Positions 14,945 to 23,938 of a stretch of DNA of 50,828 nucleotides are shown one piece after another. Location of the stretch: NCBI GenBank assembly GCA_900546445.1, contig URCV01000005.1, positions 1 through 50,828 of the forward strand. Reading direction: 5' to 3'. The position numbers and the translations under genes are program-made. Numbering within the stretch: position 1 is the first letter of the stretch; every line of letters starts with the position of its first letter. Under the pieces are notes generated by a model. The model was not told where the DNA came from. It ran no database searches and was given only the letters and a program-made list of their open reading frames with translations. The stretch is from an uncultured Bacteroidales bacterium (GTDB lineage: Bacteria; Bacteroidota; Bacteroidia; Bacteroidales; UBA932).

Positions 14945-17773
14945 ATGTCAGAAATAAGACTGAATAAGTTAATGAAGAAATTCAACATCGGCCTTACCGA
15001 TTTGGTTAGTTTCCTATCGAATCAAGGTGTGACTGTTGATGAAAATCCTAATGCTAAAATAGAGGAGACGGAGCAGATAATGTCTTCCCTTACTAAGGCG
15101 TTTGGTAAGGATATGGAAGCCAAACAAGCTGCAGACGAGGTGGATATCAAAATCTCGAAGATCCTTGAAAACACAGTGAAAAAACCTAAGGTAGAGCAGG
15201 AAGAGGAGGAGCCTGAGCAGATGATTACCATCAAGACTAACACTTTGTCCAGCTCGGCACCTAAGCCGGCAGAAGCTGAAGCCGTTCAGACTCCTGAGCC
15301 GGAGAAACCGGAGGAGCCCGTAAAGGTAGAGACTCCTAAGGAGCCGGAGCCGGAGCACGAGGCTGAGCCTGTGAAGGTAGAGGAGCCTGTGAAGGTGGAA
15401 GAGCCTGTAAAGGCAGAAGAGCCTAAGCACGAACTTGAGCCTGAGAAGAAGGCAGAGCCGGAGCGTAAGGCAGAGCCTGCTAGACCGCACGAGCATCACA
15501 AGTCCGAAAAGCCTCAAAGGCAGGAAGTTAAGAATATAGTTCCATCTGCTTCGACCCCGGCGGAGAAGACTGTATCTTCGGACAATGATGCAGATTCCGG
15601 TAATACCTTGAAGGTAGTAGGCAAGATCGACCTCAGCCAGTTCGACCGCAAGCCTTCGAAGAAGAGAGAGAGAATTTCAAAGCAGAAGGTCGACCTCGCA
15701 AAGGCCGGACAGAACGCTACGAACAATCACGGCAAGCCTAACAATCAGGCGCAGAAGAACGCCGGAGCACAGCAAGGTGCCGGTAAGAAGAATAAGAACA
15801 AGCAGCGTAATAACAATAATCCTAATTTCCGCCCTGTGCTTACCGAAGCGCAGCAGGAGGAGATGCAGAAGCAGATTCAAAAGCAGGTTAAGGAGACTTA
15901 CGCTAAGATGAACGAGGGCAAGAAGAATAACTTCGGTGCCAAGTATCGTAAGGAAAAACGCGACGCCGCAGCTGCGAAGACCCAGGAGGAGATGCAGCAA
16001 TTGGCAGCAGAGAACAAGGTCCTTAAGGTAACCGAGTTCGTGACTGTAAATGACCTCGCGACCCTTATGAACAATACTCCTGTGGTAAAGGTCATCGGTG
16101 CTTGCATGAGCTTGGGACTTATGGTTTCCATAAACCAGAGACTTGATGCCGAGGCGCTCGTGTTGGTGGCAGAGGAGTTCGGCTATAAGGTCGAGTTCGT
16201 AACGGCCGGGATTACCGAGGAGATTAATTCGGCAGTAGAGGAGGATAAGGAAGAGGATCTCGTGGAGCGTCCGCCTATCGTAACCGTGATGGGTCACGTT
16301 GACCACGGTAAGACTTCGCTTCTCGACTACATCCGTAAGTCCAATGTAATCGCCGGTGAGGCCGGTGGTATCACCCAGCACATCGGTGCCTATAACGTCA
16401 CGCTCGACAACGGTCGTCGAATCACATTCCTCGATACCCCTGGACACGAGGCGTTTACGGCGATGCGTGCCCGCGGTGCGCAGATGACCGACTTGGCCAT
16501 TATCATAATCGCAGCCGACGATGCCGTGATGCCGCAGACCGTGGAGGCCATTAACCACGCACAGGCAGCAGGTGTGCCGATGGTATTTGCCATCAATAAG
16601 ATAGATAAGCCGGGCGCTAATCCCGACACCATTCGTCGTCAGCTTTCCGAGATGAATATTCTCGTGGAGGATTGGGGCGGTAAGTACCAGTGCCAGGAGA
16701 TAGCTGCGAAGAGCGGTATCAATGTAGACAAGTTGCTCGAAAAGGTGCTTCTCGAAACAGACCTTCTCGAACTCAAGGCCAATCCTAAGAAGCTCGCTTC
16801 CGGAGCCGTCATAGAGTCGTCTCTGGATAAGGGTAGGGGATATCTGGCTACTATATTGGTCCAGAACGGAACGCTTCACGTGGGTGACTGCGTGCTCTGC
16901 GGTAGTTTCTACGGCAGGGTGAAGAGTATGTTCAACGAACGTGGTCAGAAAGTCAACGAGGCAGGCCCTTCGACCCCTGTTTCAGTGCTCGGTCTTAACG
17001 GAGCTCCTGCAGCAGGTGAGAAGTTCAATGTTCTCGCCGACGAGAAGGAGGCCAAGAGTATAGCTAACAAGCGTGAGCAGCTCATACGTATCCAGGGCAT
17101 CAAGACTCAGAAGCATATGACTCTCGAGGAAATCGGACGTCGTATCGCCATCGGTAACTTCAAGGAGCTTAACATTATCGTTAAGGGTGACGTGGACGGT
17201 TCAGTGGAGGCACTTTCCGATTCACTCATCAAACTCTCTACCGATGAGGTTAAGGTAAATGTCATCCATAAGGCTGTGGGTGCCATCTCCGAGTCGGATA
17301 TCTTGCTCGCACAGGCTTCGGATGCGGTGATCGTAGGTTTCCAGGTACGTCCTTCTGTGGATGCACGCCGCTCTGCGGAGAAGGAGGGAATCGAAATAAG
17401 ACTTTACTCTGTCATCTACGACTGTATCAACGAGGTGAAGGACGGTATCGAGGGTATGCTCGAGCCTGAGAAGAAGGAAGAGGTAATCGCTACCGCAGAG
17501 GTTAAGCAGACCTTCCGCATCAGCAAGGTGGGTACCATCGCCGGATGCATCATCCGTGATGGTAAGATGGTGGCTAAGTCTCAGGTAAGACTTATCCGTG
17601 ACGGTATCGTAATCTACACCGGAGAGCTCTCGTCTCTGCAGGTAGGAAAGGATGCCGTTAAGGAAGTCGGTACGGGAAAGGAATGCGGTATGGCTATCGC
17701 CGGATATAACGACATTAAGGATGGCGATATGATAGAGGCATTCCACATCGTAGAGATTAAGAGAACATTATAA
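14945..17773 (+). CDS. infB: Translation initiation factor IF-2
   Basis: The 942-residue GTPase has an N-terminal IF2_N domain (RLNKLMKKFNIGLTDLVSFL). A long low-complexity linker of Glu, Pro, Lys and Val follows, with repeated EEPVKVEEPVK units (about residues 100-180), then a basic Asn/Gln-rich stretch. The G domain has G1 GHVDHGKTSLL, G3 DTPGHEAFTAMRARGAQ, G4 NKIDKP, and domains II-IV follow. It brings initiator tRNA to the 30S subunit. The linker is a lineage-typical variable region, so its repeats are not a separate feature. A GGGGG ribosome-binding-like run lies shortly before the ATG. Confidence 0.97.
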   Translation: MSEIRLNKLMKKFNIGLTDLVSFLSNQGVTVDENPNAKIEETEQIMSSLTKAFGKDMEAKQAADEVDIKISKILENTVKKPKVEQEEEEPEQMITIKTNTLSSSAPKPAEAEAVQTPEPEKPEEPVKVETPKEPEPEHEAEPVKVEEPVKVEEPVKAEEPKHELEPEKKAEPERKAEPARPHEHHKSEKPQRQEVKNIVPSASTPAEKTVSSDNDADSGNTLKVVGKIDLSQFDRKPSKKRERISKQKVDLAKAGQNATNNHGKPNNQAQKNAGAQQGAGKKNKNKQRNNNNPNFRPVLTEAQQEEMQKQIQKQVKETYAKMNEGKKNNFGAKYRKEKRDAAAAKTQEEMQQLAAENKVLKVTEFVTVNDLATLMNNTPVVKVIGACMSLGLMVSINQRLDAEALVLVAEEFGYKVEFVTAGITEEINSAVEEDKEEDLVERPPIVTVMGHVDHGKTSLLDYIRKSNVIAGEAGGITQHIGAYNVTLDNGRRITFLDTPGHEAFTAMRARGAQMTDLAIIIIAADDAVMPQTVEAINHAQAAGVPMVFAINKIDKPGANPDTIRRQLSEMNILVEDWGGKYQCQEIAAKSGINVDKLLEKVLLETDLLELKANPKKLASGAVIESSLDKGRGYLATILVQNGTLHVGDCVLCGSFYGRVKSMFNERGQKVNEAGPSTPVSVLGLNGAPAAGEKFNVLADEKEAKSIANKREQLIRIQGIKTQKHMTLEEIGRRIAIGNFKELNIIVKGDVDGSVEALSDSLIKLSTDEVKVNVIHKAVGAISESDILLAQASDAVIVGFQVRPSVDARRSAEKEGIEIRLYSVIYDCINEVKDGIEGMLEPEKKEEVIATAEVKQTFRISKVGTIAGCIIRDGKMVAKSQVRLIRDGIVIYTGELSSLQVGKDAVKEVGTGKECGMAIAGYNDIKDGDMIEAFHIVEIKRTL

Positions 17774-17780
17774 AAGATTA

Positions 17781-17812
17781 TTTGCACGAAAGTGGAATAA
17801 TTATTAAATTTG
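17781..17812 (+). promoter_or_regulatory. Promoter of the SRP RNA gene
   Basis: TTTG (17781-17784), a 20-nt spacer and TAAATTTG (17805-17812) form a full consensus promoter. The RNA 5' end would be about 5 nt downstream, at the start of the GGGAAAG stem. Confidence 0.87.
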
Positions 17813-17816
17813 CATA

Positions 17817-17913
17817 GGGAAAGTCGTACACGACCAGCTCCCTCTGAACTCCCCCAGGACCGGAAGGTAGCAAGGGCAGGAGGTTGTAGCGGTGCGATGT
17901 GCTAAGCTTTCCC
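17817..17913 (+). ncRNA. ffs: Signal recognition particle RNA, small bacterial (4.5S) type
   Basis: The hallmark domain IV segment, CAGGACCGGAAGGTAGCAAGGGCAGG, gives the GGAA tetraloop and asymmetric loop that bind Ffh. It is enclosed by complementary arms, and the ends pair as GGGAAAG with CTTTCCC. A run of six T follows the last stem, acting as terminator. The RNA ends only 13 nt before the next gene's ATG. Length is about 97 nt, within the small SRP RNA class without an Alu domain. Confidence 0.95.
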
Positions 17914-17926
17914 TTTTTTCTTTTTT

Positions 17927-19291
17927 ATGAAATCAGATATAATAGTCATAGGTGCCGGAGCCGCAGGTTTGATGGCTGCGTATTCCGCTGCTAAAACCCT
18001 GGTCGAAGCCGGTAGCGACGCCTCAGTGGTGGTGCTCGAAAAGATGCCTCGTCCGGCCAGAAAGATAATGATAACCGGAAAGGGACGTTGCAACTTTACG
18101 AATATGAAGGAGTGGAACGAGTTTTCCGCTCACATACGTTCGAAGTCGAACTTCGTGAAGTCGGCCTTCTATGCCTTTACTCCGGAAAACGTAAGGGACT
18201 TTTTCGAGGCGCACGGAATGCATACCGTGGTCGAAAGGGCCGACAGGGCTTATCCGGCATCGTCGAGGGCATCGGAAGTGGTGGACACTCTGGTGAATGC
18301 TTGTAATGGCTATGGGGTGAAGATAGTCTGCGATGCTCCCGTGAAGGATGTGGCACGAAAGGACGGGGAATTCCTGCTTACGCTGGAAGACGGTACCCTT
18401 TATTCCGCTTCGAGGCTCATTATCTGCACGGGCGGTATGAGTTATCCGGGAACCGGCTCTACGGGCGATGGCTATCGCTGGGCGGCAGACTTGGGCTATA
18501 AGATAGTGCCTACCTTCCCTTCGCTTACGGCGCTCGTACCCGACGGCTATAAGATACGTGAAGACAAGTCCTTGCACATTGACAGGGCCACCCCGGTAGA
18601 TAGTCTGGGCGACAAACTCTGCGGCATACAGCTTAAGAACATAGGAGTTCAGCTCTATGTTCAGGATACTCTGGTCGACGATGAATTCGGCGACGTGGAC
18701 TTTACGGACGGGGGATTGGAAGGCCCTATCGGTTATCAGATTAGCCGTAAGGCAGTCAAGTCTATGATTAACGGCTCCAAGGTGCGCGTAAGTCTGGACC
18801 TCAAGCCGGGAGTGAGCCTTACCGAGCTTACTTGCCGCGTGAAGGAGCTTTGGACCGAGATAGACAAGGATCCTCGCAGCGCTCGTCTTCGCGAGAAGGA
18901 AAGGTGCAGGATACTGCTTGGAAAGCTTATGCCGTGGGAATTGATACCGGCATTCACTTTCTGTCATCCCGAAATCATCACTCTCGAGAGACGCTCGAAG
19001 ACCCAGACCAAGGTGTGGGTAAATCTGGTGAGCATAGCGAAGGCGCTTAAGAATTGGCAGTTTACCATAGTAGGCTATGTGGGCTACGAGAGGGCAGTGG
19101 TGACCGCTGGAGGAGTGGACACCGAGCAGTTCGTGTCGAAGACTATGGAATCGCGTCTGGACAAGGGCCTGTATATGTGCGGCGAGGTTTTGGATATGGA
19201 TGCAGACACCGGAGGGTATAATCTTCAGATGGCTTTTTGCACCGGACGGATGGCCGGAGAGAACGCCGCGAAATCTTTATTGTCGAAATAA
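17927..19291 (+). CDS. HI0933/YhiN (BaiN-like) FAD-dependent oxidoreductase
   Basis: The 454-residue flavoprotein starts with a Rossmann dinucleotide motif VIGAGAAGLMAAYSAA and has the family signature MPRPARKIMITGKGRCNFTN. It also has ICTGGMSYPGTGSTGDGYRWA and a C-terminal FAD-contact motif TGGYNLQMAFCTGRMAGENAA. Relatives include BaiN (3-dehydro-bile acid delta-4,6-reductase), but most members are uncharacterised, so the reaction is not assigned. It starts 13 nt after the SRP RNA and is probably reached by read-through or a promoter hidden in that region. Confidence 0.88.
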   Translation: MKSDIIVIGAGAAGLMAAYSAAKTLVEAGSDASVVVLEKMPRPARKIMITGKGRCNFTNMKEWNEFSAHIRSKSNFVKSAFYAFTPENVRDFFEAHGMHTVVERADRAYPASSRASEVVDTLVNACNGYGVKIVCDAPVKDVARKDGEFLLTLEDGTLYSASRLIICTGGMSYPGTGSTGDGYRWAADLGYKIVPTFPSLTALVPDGYKIREDKSLHIDRATPVDSLGDKLCGIQLKNIGVQLYVQDTLVDDEFGDVDFTDGGLEGPIGYQISRKAVKSMINGSKVRVSLDLKPGVSLTELTCRVKELWTEIDKDPRSARLREKERCRILLGKLMPWELIPAFTFCHPEIITLERRSKTQTKVWVNLVSIAKALKNWQFTIVGYVGYERAVVTAGGVDTEQFVSKTMESRLDKGLYMCGEVLDMDADTGGYNLQMAFCTGRMAGENAAKSLLSK

Positions 19292-19295
19292 TAGA

Positions 19296-19333
19296 AAAAC
19301 TGCCTTAAACATTACGTTTAAGGCAGTTTTTTC
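19296..19333. terminator. Rho-independent terminator after the flavoprotein gene
   Basis: A perfect 15-bp stem, AAAACTGCCTTAAAC with GTTTAAGGCAGTTTT, loop ATTAC, is followed by T. It separates the gene from the tRNA-Thr unit. Confidence 0.92.
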
Positions 19334-19345
19334 AGAAATATTTAC

Positions 19346-19353
19346 TATATTTG
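19346..19353 (+). promoter_or_regulatory. -7 element of tRNA-Thr
   Basis: TATATTTG matches TAnnTTTG exactly and ends 10 nt before the mature tRNA. The -33 region is T-rich but not a clear TTTG at the usual spacing. Confidence 0.6.
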
Positions 19354-19363
19354 CAGTCCATTT

Positions 19364-19436
19364 GCCACTTTAGCTCAGTCGGTAGAGCAGCGCATTCGTA
19401 ACGCGCAGGTCGCGAGTTCGAGCCTCGTGAGTGGCT
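19364..19436 (+). tRNA. tRNA-Thr (anticodon CGT)
   Basis: The 73-nt cloverleaf has acceptor GCCACTT pairing with GAGTGGC, D-loop AGCTCAGTCGGTAGAGC, anticodon loop TTCGTAA (anticodon CGT, reading ACG), and T-arm GTTCGAGCC. No CCA is encoded. The last base is shared with the stop codon of the convergent nhaA gene. Confidence 0.95.
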
Positions 19437-20827
19437 CAGGAATTATGGCGCTTTTGTATTGCATTCACGATGCATACGAAAGCGCTTCCTATTATGGCCG
19501 CACACACGGAACCGGCGAGCACGGCTATCTTACCTGTGGCGCGAAGACTTTCCATAAGTGCAGGCGCCTGGTCGCTGAATGACAGGGTGTCCACGAAAAT
19601 ACTCATAGTAAATCCTATACCACCCAGGCAGGCCACTGCGAAGAACATTGGCCATGTGGTTCCCTGTGGCTTTTCTCCTATCTTAAGTTTCACGCAGATA
19701 AGGCTGAAGAGCGTGATTCCCAGAGGCTTGCCCAGTACGAGTCCCAGCATGATGCCGAGTCCCACTCCGCCTGCAGTCAGTGCGCTGGGGTTCAATTCGA
19801 CCCCTGCATTGGCCAGGGCAAAGAGAGGCATGATCAGGAAGTTGACCCAGGGTGAGAGGGCCCTTTCGAGGGTGTAGCTCATATTCATCGAACCGTCCGC
19901 AGTGTGCTTGATTTCACGCAGGAAGTGCCTTTGCGGACCGCTCGGAAAGCCCATTCCGGATTCGATGTTGTCGTATTGGCGGAAGCTCGAGTATGCGCTG
20001 TCGAGCTTCGAGTAGACGGTCGCCTTGTCGTATTTGGCCTTGTTCGGGATGATGAATGCCATCACCACGCCGGACATCGTAGCATGGATGCCGCCGTAGT
20101 AGAAGAGTATCCAGATGAGCAGTGCGATAAACAGGTACGGGAACATTCTTTTCTCGCCGAATTTCCTCATTATCAAGGCTATGGCTATCAGGCCAATCGC
20201 TATCAGTATCAGCGTGAAATTAATCCTGCCTCCGTAGAACAGCGCCACTACCAGTATGGCTATCAGGTCGTCCGCTATGGCCAATGCCGTCAGGAACACC
20301 TTCATCGCTACCGGGACTCTGTCGCCCAGTGCCGACAGGATGCACACTGCGAATGCGATGTCCGTGGCGGTAGGAATACCCCATCCGGATGCGCCGGGAG
20401 CGCCGTGGTTTACGATGGTGTAGATGAGCGCCGGGCATATCACGCCTCCGAAGGCCGCGATTACCGGAAGTATCGCCTTTTTAGGAGAGGAGAGCTCTCC
20501 GTAGGCTACCTCGCGCTTGATTTCCAATCCTACCGTGAAGAAGAAAATCACCATCAAGATGTCGTTTATGAACTTCTCGACGTTCATTCCGCGCGGAAAG
20601 CTTACATCTATGGCGTTGTTAGGACTGGCGCATTTGATGGTGAGCTCGGTGTTCAATATATTATGGTACAGGTCGCGGGTGAGCGGGAGATTGGCCAAAA
20701 GCAAGGCCACGGCTACGCAAATCAAAAGAAGCGCGCCCTGAAACCACGGCTGGTTGGACAACTGAAGTCCTTTGTCGTGAAATATTTTTCTGGTTTTGTT
20801 CCAGTTATATATGGGAATGAGTCTCAT
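19436..20827 (-). CDS. nhaA: Na+/H+ antiporter NhaA
   Basis: The 463-residue inner-membrane protein has the NhaA signatures FFFTVGLEIKREVAYGEL, GWGIPTATDIAFAVCILSALG, and TALAIADDLIAILVVALFY. The paired Asp of ADDL corresponds to the ion-binding D163-D164 of E. coli NhaA. About 11-12 hydrophobic segments are visible. It exchanges two protons for one Na+ for salt and pH homeostasis. An inserted hydrophilic loop (KATVYSKLDSAYSSFRQYDN...) before the last helices is typical of the Bacteroidota branch. It starts 1 nt after the upstream hypothetical gene. Its stop overlaps the tRNA 3' base. Confidence 0.95.
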   Translation of the reverse strand: MRLIPIYNWNKTRKIFHDKGLQLSNQPWFQGALLLICVAVALLLANLPLTRDLYHNILNTELTIKCASPNNAIDVSFPRGMNVEKFINDILMVIFFFTVGLEIKREVAYGELSSPKKAILPVIAAFGGVICPALIYTIVNHGAPGASGWGIPTATDIAFAVCILSALGDRVPVAMKVFLTALAIADDLIAILVVALFYGGRINFTLILIAIGLIAIALIMRKFGEKRMFPYLFIALLIWILFYYGGIHATMSGVVMAFIIPNKAKYDKATVYSKLDSAYSSFRQYDNIESGMGFPSGPQRHFLREIKHTADGSMNMSYTLERALSPWVNFLIMPLFALANAGVELNPSALTAGGVGLGIMLGLVLGKPLGITLFSLICVKLKIGEKPQGTTWPMFFAVACLGGIGFTMSIFVDTLSFSDQAPALMESLRATGKIAVLAGSVCAAIIGSAFVCIVNAIQKRHNS

Positions 20828-20828
20828 T

Positions 20829-21395
20829 TTAGAAAATTATTTGAAAGTCGATTGTTTGATTGTCACAAAAAGTCGCGTCTATATGCACTTTCTCCTCGTC
20901 TCTCGTGCAGAGAGGCTTGAGGTCCTGAAGTTCTATCGCCACCATATCGCCGGTGCGCAGATAGCATATTTGGGAGACCTTCGCGATGCTCTCCTCTATG
21001 CGTCTTACAGAATCGACAGGATGAGAGAAGATGCTCTCCGTGTTCTTCCTCAAGACGAACTCGTTAGACTCTTGGCCTAAGGTGATGGGGTTATAGAGGG
21101 GGTAAGGCAGAAAGGTCGTGTGGTCCAGACAACTGGCCGCGGCCCATCCTTGCTCCTTGATGGCAAGCAATTCGGAAGGGTAGAGAAGTACTCCGTATCC
21201 TACTGCATCGAAATATCTCGATGCGAATTTTTCTCCAATGCTGCGTCCCGGCTTGCATACGCGGGCGAAAAGTACTGGGCTGTACTTGAGCGAATCTATG
21301 AAACTTGGAACATAAAAATCTTCGTTGTCACGTTCCCAAGTGGTGTCTGGCCTGACCACAACATTACCTACTGAGGTAAGCACTACTACATTCAT
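20829..21395 (-). CDS. Uncharacterised protein with weak FAH-fold resemblance
   Basis: The 188-residue protein starts at ATG 21395 (MNVVVLTSVGNVVVRPDTTW). The earlier in-frame ATGs at 21473 and 21470 are rejected because they would overlap the divergent promoter and the coding of the neighbour. I see FARVCKPGRSIGEKFASRYFDAVGYGVLLYPSE, loosely like fumarylacetoacetate-hydrolase-fold proteins, but no metal-binding E-x-E motif is evident. Function is unknown. It forms an operon with nhaA (1-nt gap). A TACATTTG -7 element lies on the minus strand at 21425-21418, back to back with that of the acyltransferase. Confidence 0.6.
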   Translation of the reverse strand: MNVVVLTSVGNVVVRPDTTWERDNEDFYVPSFIDSLKYSPVLFARVCKPGRSIGEKFASRYFDAVGYGVLLYPSELLAIKEQGWAAASCLDHTTFLPYPLYNPITLGQESNEFVLRKNTESIFSHPVDSVRRIEESIAKVSQICYLRTGDMVAIELQDLKPLCTRDEEKVHIDATFCDNQTIDFQIIF

Positions 21396-21417
21396 AAATC
21401 GATAATTTTTTCGGGGG

Positions 21418-21449
21418 CAAATGTAGCCAAAATTTATTACATTTGTAAT
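21418..21449. promoter_or_regulatory. Back-to-back divergent promoters with a 14-bp palindrome
   Basis: TACATTTG occurs on the minus strand (21425-21418), serving the hypothetical-nhaA pair, and on the plus strand (21438-21445), serving the acyltransferase. The plus copy sits inside the palindrome ATTACA-TT-TGTAAT (21436-21449), which could be an operator. The plus -7 ends 8 nt before ATG 21454, so the leader would be only a few bases. Confidence 0.55.
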
Positions 21450-21453
21450 CGTT

Positions 21454-22275
21454 ATGAAAGTAAAAGACATCAAATATCCTGATTATCCTTTCACGAGGAT
21501 GGTTAATGTGAAGGTAAAGGATTCGTCTACCGGAAGATTTCAGTTCGACGACACCTACCCTTATCTCGACGACAGTTTTTCCTATAAGTTCAACAGATGC
21601 GTCAACGCCTTCGTGCTCAGGTGGTTGGATAATATCTATCATCGCGTGTGCCTGGGTCTTCGCATAGAAGGACGGGATATTTTGAAAAAGTACAAGAAGG
21701 AGCTTGCCGACGGCGGCGTGTCCATATGTAACCACGTGTTCAGGGAAGATGCCGTAATGGTGTGCCGTGCTCTGGGCAAGTATCGCACCATGCACATCCC
21801 GGTGTTCGCCAAGCATCTTAACAACAGCCGTCTCTATTACTGGATGATACGCTATCTGGGCGGTATCCCGATAGCCGAAACTATGTCGGGTATGAAGGCC
21901 TTCAATACGGCGCTGGATACCTACCACGCCCGCAAGGAGTGGATACACGTGTTCCCGGAAGAGGTGAGATGGGATTTCTATCCTTATATACGTCCTTTCA
22001 GAAAGGGACCTTTCACTATGGCGTACAAGTACGATTGCCCATTGGTGCCTCTGGTCATCACATTCAGAAAGCGTACTGGACTTTACAGGCTTACGGGGCC
22101 TAAGGATATGCCTCTGTTTACCATAAAAATTCTCGAGCCCGTTTTCCCTGATAGGAGCAAGACTCGAGAATCCGAAGTGTTACGTATGATGAAAGTCGCC
22201 CACGACAGGATGGTGGAAGGCGTCGGAATAAAGAATAATCCGTGGCCTGCTAATCCTTGCGACTTAGACGCTTAA
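21454..22275 (+). CDS. PlsC-like glycerophospholipid acyltransferase
   Basis: The 273-residue protein has the acyltransferase block I pattern NHVFREDA (H-x4-D variant) and the block III segment HVFPEEVRWDFYPYIRPFRKGPFTMAYKYDCPLVPLVI (FPEE followed by FRKG). This is the pattern of 1-acyl-glycerol-3-phosphate acyltransferases, which add the second fatty acid in phospholipid synthesis. No clear membrane helix is seen, so it may be peripheral. Its 3' end overlaps the convergent GH3 gene by 26 bp. Confidence 0.78.
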   Translation: MKVKDIKYPDYPFTRMVNVKVKDSSTGRFQFDDTYPYLDDSFSYKFNRCVNAFVLRWLDNIYHRVCLGLRIEGRDILKKYKKELADGGVSICNHVFREDAVMVCRALGKYRTMHIPVFAKHLNNSRLYYWMIRYLGGIPIAETMSGMKAFNTALDTYHARKEWIHVFPEEVRWDFYPYIRPFRKGPFTMAYKYDCPLVPLVITFRKRTGLYRLTGPKDMPLFTIKILEPVFPDRSKTRESEVLRMMKVAHDRMVEGVGIKNNPWPANPCDLDA

Positions 22276-23938
22276 AGATACTTTCCTTCTCTTGGTTTTG
22301 CATAAGATGGACGATTTTGAATTGTCCGTCTCTCATTCCCTTACTAAGACTTTCCTTCTTGAATGCGCGGAAACTATCGCCTATAAGACGGAAGGTCTTA
22401 GGCTCTTTAAGCCTGAGTGACTGTCTTTTGGCTGCGTATTCCGTGTTTACGTTCTGCAGGGTGTCGTCTACCATCTCCGAGAACTCGTCGGCAGTCTTCT
22501 GGTCTACAGGCTTGTCGAACTCGTAGAAGAAGTCGTAGCGCGACTTGTCCACGTCGGCAAATCCTGCGAAGAACTTGGTCTTGAGCGACTTCTTGCGCTC
22601 GGCCTTATGGACGGCGTCGATGAACTGCTGCTCGTAGAGCTTTTCTCCCGTGATGCTCACGATTCCGTTAATCTTCTGAATCATATGTATCGTAGGAGTG
22701 TTCCGGTATTTAGGACCTGCTACCAAAAGGTCGTTCATATTATACCTGTACAGGCCGTTGATGGTCGTGATGTAAGGACAGTAGTTCTTACCCTCTTCCA
22801 GTTCGTGCAGGAGCTTGAAGTGTGGGTTAGGGCTATCCAATTCGCTCTCTTCCACGAACTCGAAGAAGTGGAACTGTGCGAAAGGAACAGTCCAGTTAGT
22901 TCCGTCGAAAGGCATACCGAAGCGGCATTCCGATGCGAAATAACCGATTTCTATGTGCTGTATGTCCTTAGGGAAGGCATCGATGAATTTGTCGATGTAG
23001 ATCTGGGTGTTACCGCATTTCCAAGTGTTCAAGGCTGCGAAATTAGGCCAATAGTGCTTCGGAAGCGGATGCCCGTACTTTTCCTTGAGTGAGCGAAGCT
23101 CTGCGGCGCGTTTCGGGTTAGGCTTGATGCGAGTCGCGAGCCTTTCCCTTATCGAATCGTCGATTTTTACTTTCGTGCTTAACGTTCCGTGCTCAATGTC
23201 GTCTACGTAGTCGTCGTAGAATTCCTCGGCATTCTTAAGGAGCTCGGTAATCGTCGACGGATTAGCCGTGAGGATGAACGAAACGTCCTTTTGCTCTATC
23301 GCCATACGCATCATAGCGTAGTAGCGCGCGGTGTAGTCGGTAATCTCTGCCAGGTAGTAAGGGTCGGCGATTTTCTTCTTAAGCATCTCCGAAGCCGATG
23401 CCTGCGTGTATCCTGAGATGGAACCTACCGGAACTCCTTCCTTAGTGTAGCCCTCGATGGCGGGGCTTACCACTACCAGGAACTTTCCTCCCACCAGGTT
23501 AGGATTTCTGGAAAGAATCCAGAACCACATATTTGAGATTCTGTGCGATATCTTCTTATACTCCCAAGACATAGGGAGGAACTTAGGTTTCGCTGTGGTA
23601 CCTGACGTGGTGGCATACATAAACGGCCTACCCGGTACCAGGACATTATGCTCACCGCTGAGCTGTCTGTCCACATAAGGTCTAAAGTTCTCGTATTCGC
23701 CAGGCTTGAGCTTTTTCCTGTATCGCTCGATAAGCTCGTCGTTAGTCTGAGCATCGAGAATGTACTCGAAGTTGTGCTCTTTTCCGTAGACAGTGTTTTT
23801 ATTATAGGAAAGAATGTTTCTTAATGTCTCGCACGACGTTTCGTAAGGGTGAGAAAGCGCTTTGTCCATCTTTCTCTTTTCCTTTCCTCCGACGATTGAA
23901 AAATAAGCCTTAATGGCCTCTCCTATTATTTTCCCCAT
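22250..23938 (-). CDS. GH3-family acyl-adenylating (amino-acid conjugating) enzyme
   Basis: The 562-residue protein belongs to the GH3 family named after plant auxin-responsive proteins. It has the adenylation P-loop YATTSGTTAKPKFLPMS, a YFASECRFGMPFDGTN segment, and INGLYRYNMNDLLVAGPKYRNTPTIHMIQKINGIVSITGEKLYEQQF (the Y-R-x-x-x-G/D-x-V/L-like motif). Plant members join carboxylates such as indole-acetate to amino acids. The bacterial role is unknown. Its start overlaps the stop of the exonuclease gene by 13 bp, so the two are coupled. Confidence 0.9.
   Translation of the reverse strand: MGKIIGEAIKAYFSIVGGKEKRKMDKALSHPYETSCETLRNILSYNKNTVYGKEHNFEYILDAQTNDELIERYRKKLKPGEYENFRPYVDRQLSGEHNVLVPGRPFMYATTSGTTAKPKFLPMSWEYKKISHRISNMWFWILSRNPNLVGGKFLVVVSPAIEGYTKEGVPVGSISGYTQASASEMLKKKIADPYYLAEITDYTARYYAMMRMAIEQKDVSFILTANPSTITELLKNAEEFYDDYVDDIEHGTLSTKVKIDDSIRERLATRIKPNPKRAAELRSLKEKYGHPLPKHYWPNFAALNTWKCGNTQIYIDKFIDAFPKDIQHIEIGYFASECRFGMPFDGTNWTVPFAQFHFFEFVEESELDSPNPHFKLLHELEEGKNYCPYITTINGLYRYNMNDLLVAGPKYRNTPTIHMIQKINGIVSITGEKLYEQQFIDAVHKAERKKSLKTKFFAGFADVDKSRYDFFYEFDKPVDQKTADEFSEMVDDTLQNVNTEYAAKRQSLRLKEPKTFRLIGDSFRAFKKESLSKGMRDGQFKIVHLMQNQEKESIFKRLSRKD

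Noticed and set aside
15340..15450. Repeats coding for EPVKVEEPVK units
   Set aside because: They belong to the variable linker of IF-2, common in this protein and not a separate element.
15677..16879. 400-codon minus-strand frame opposite infB
   Set aside because: It is antisense to conserved IF-2 G-domain coding and its Leu/His-rich product shows no domain.
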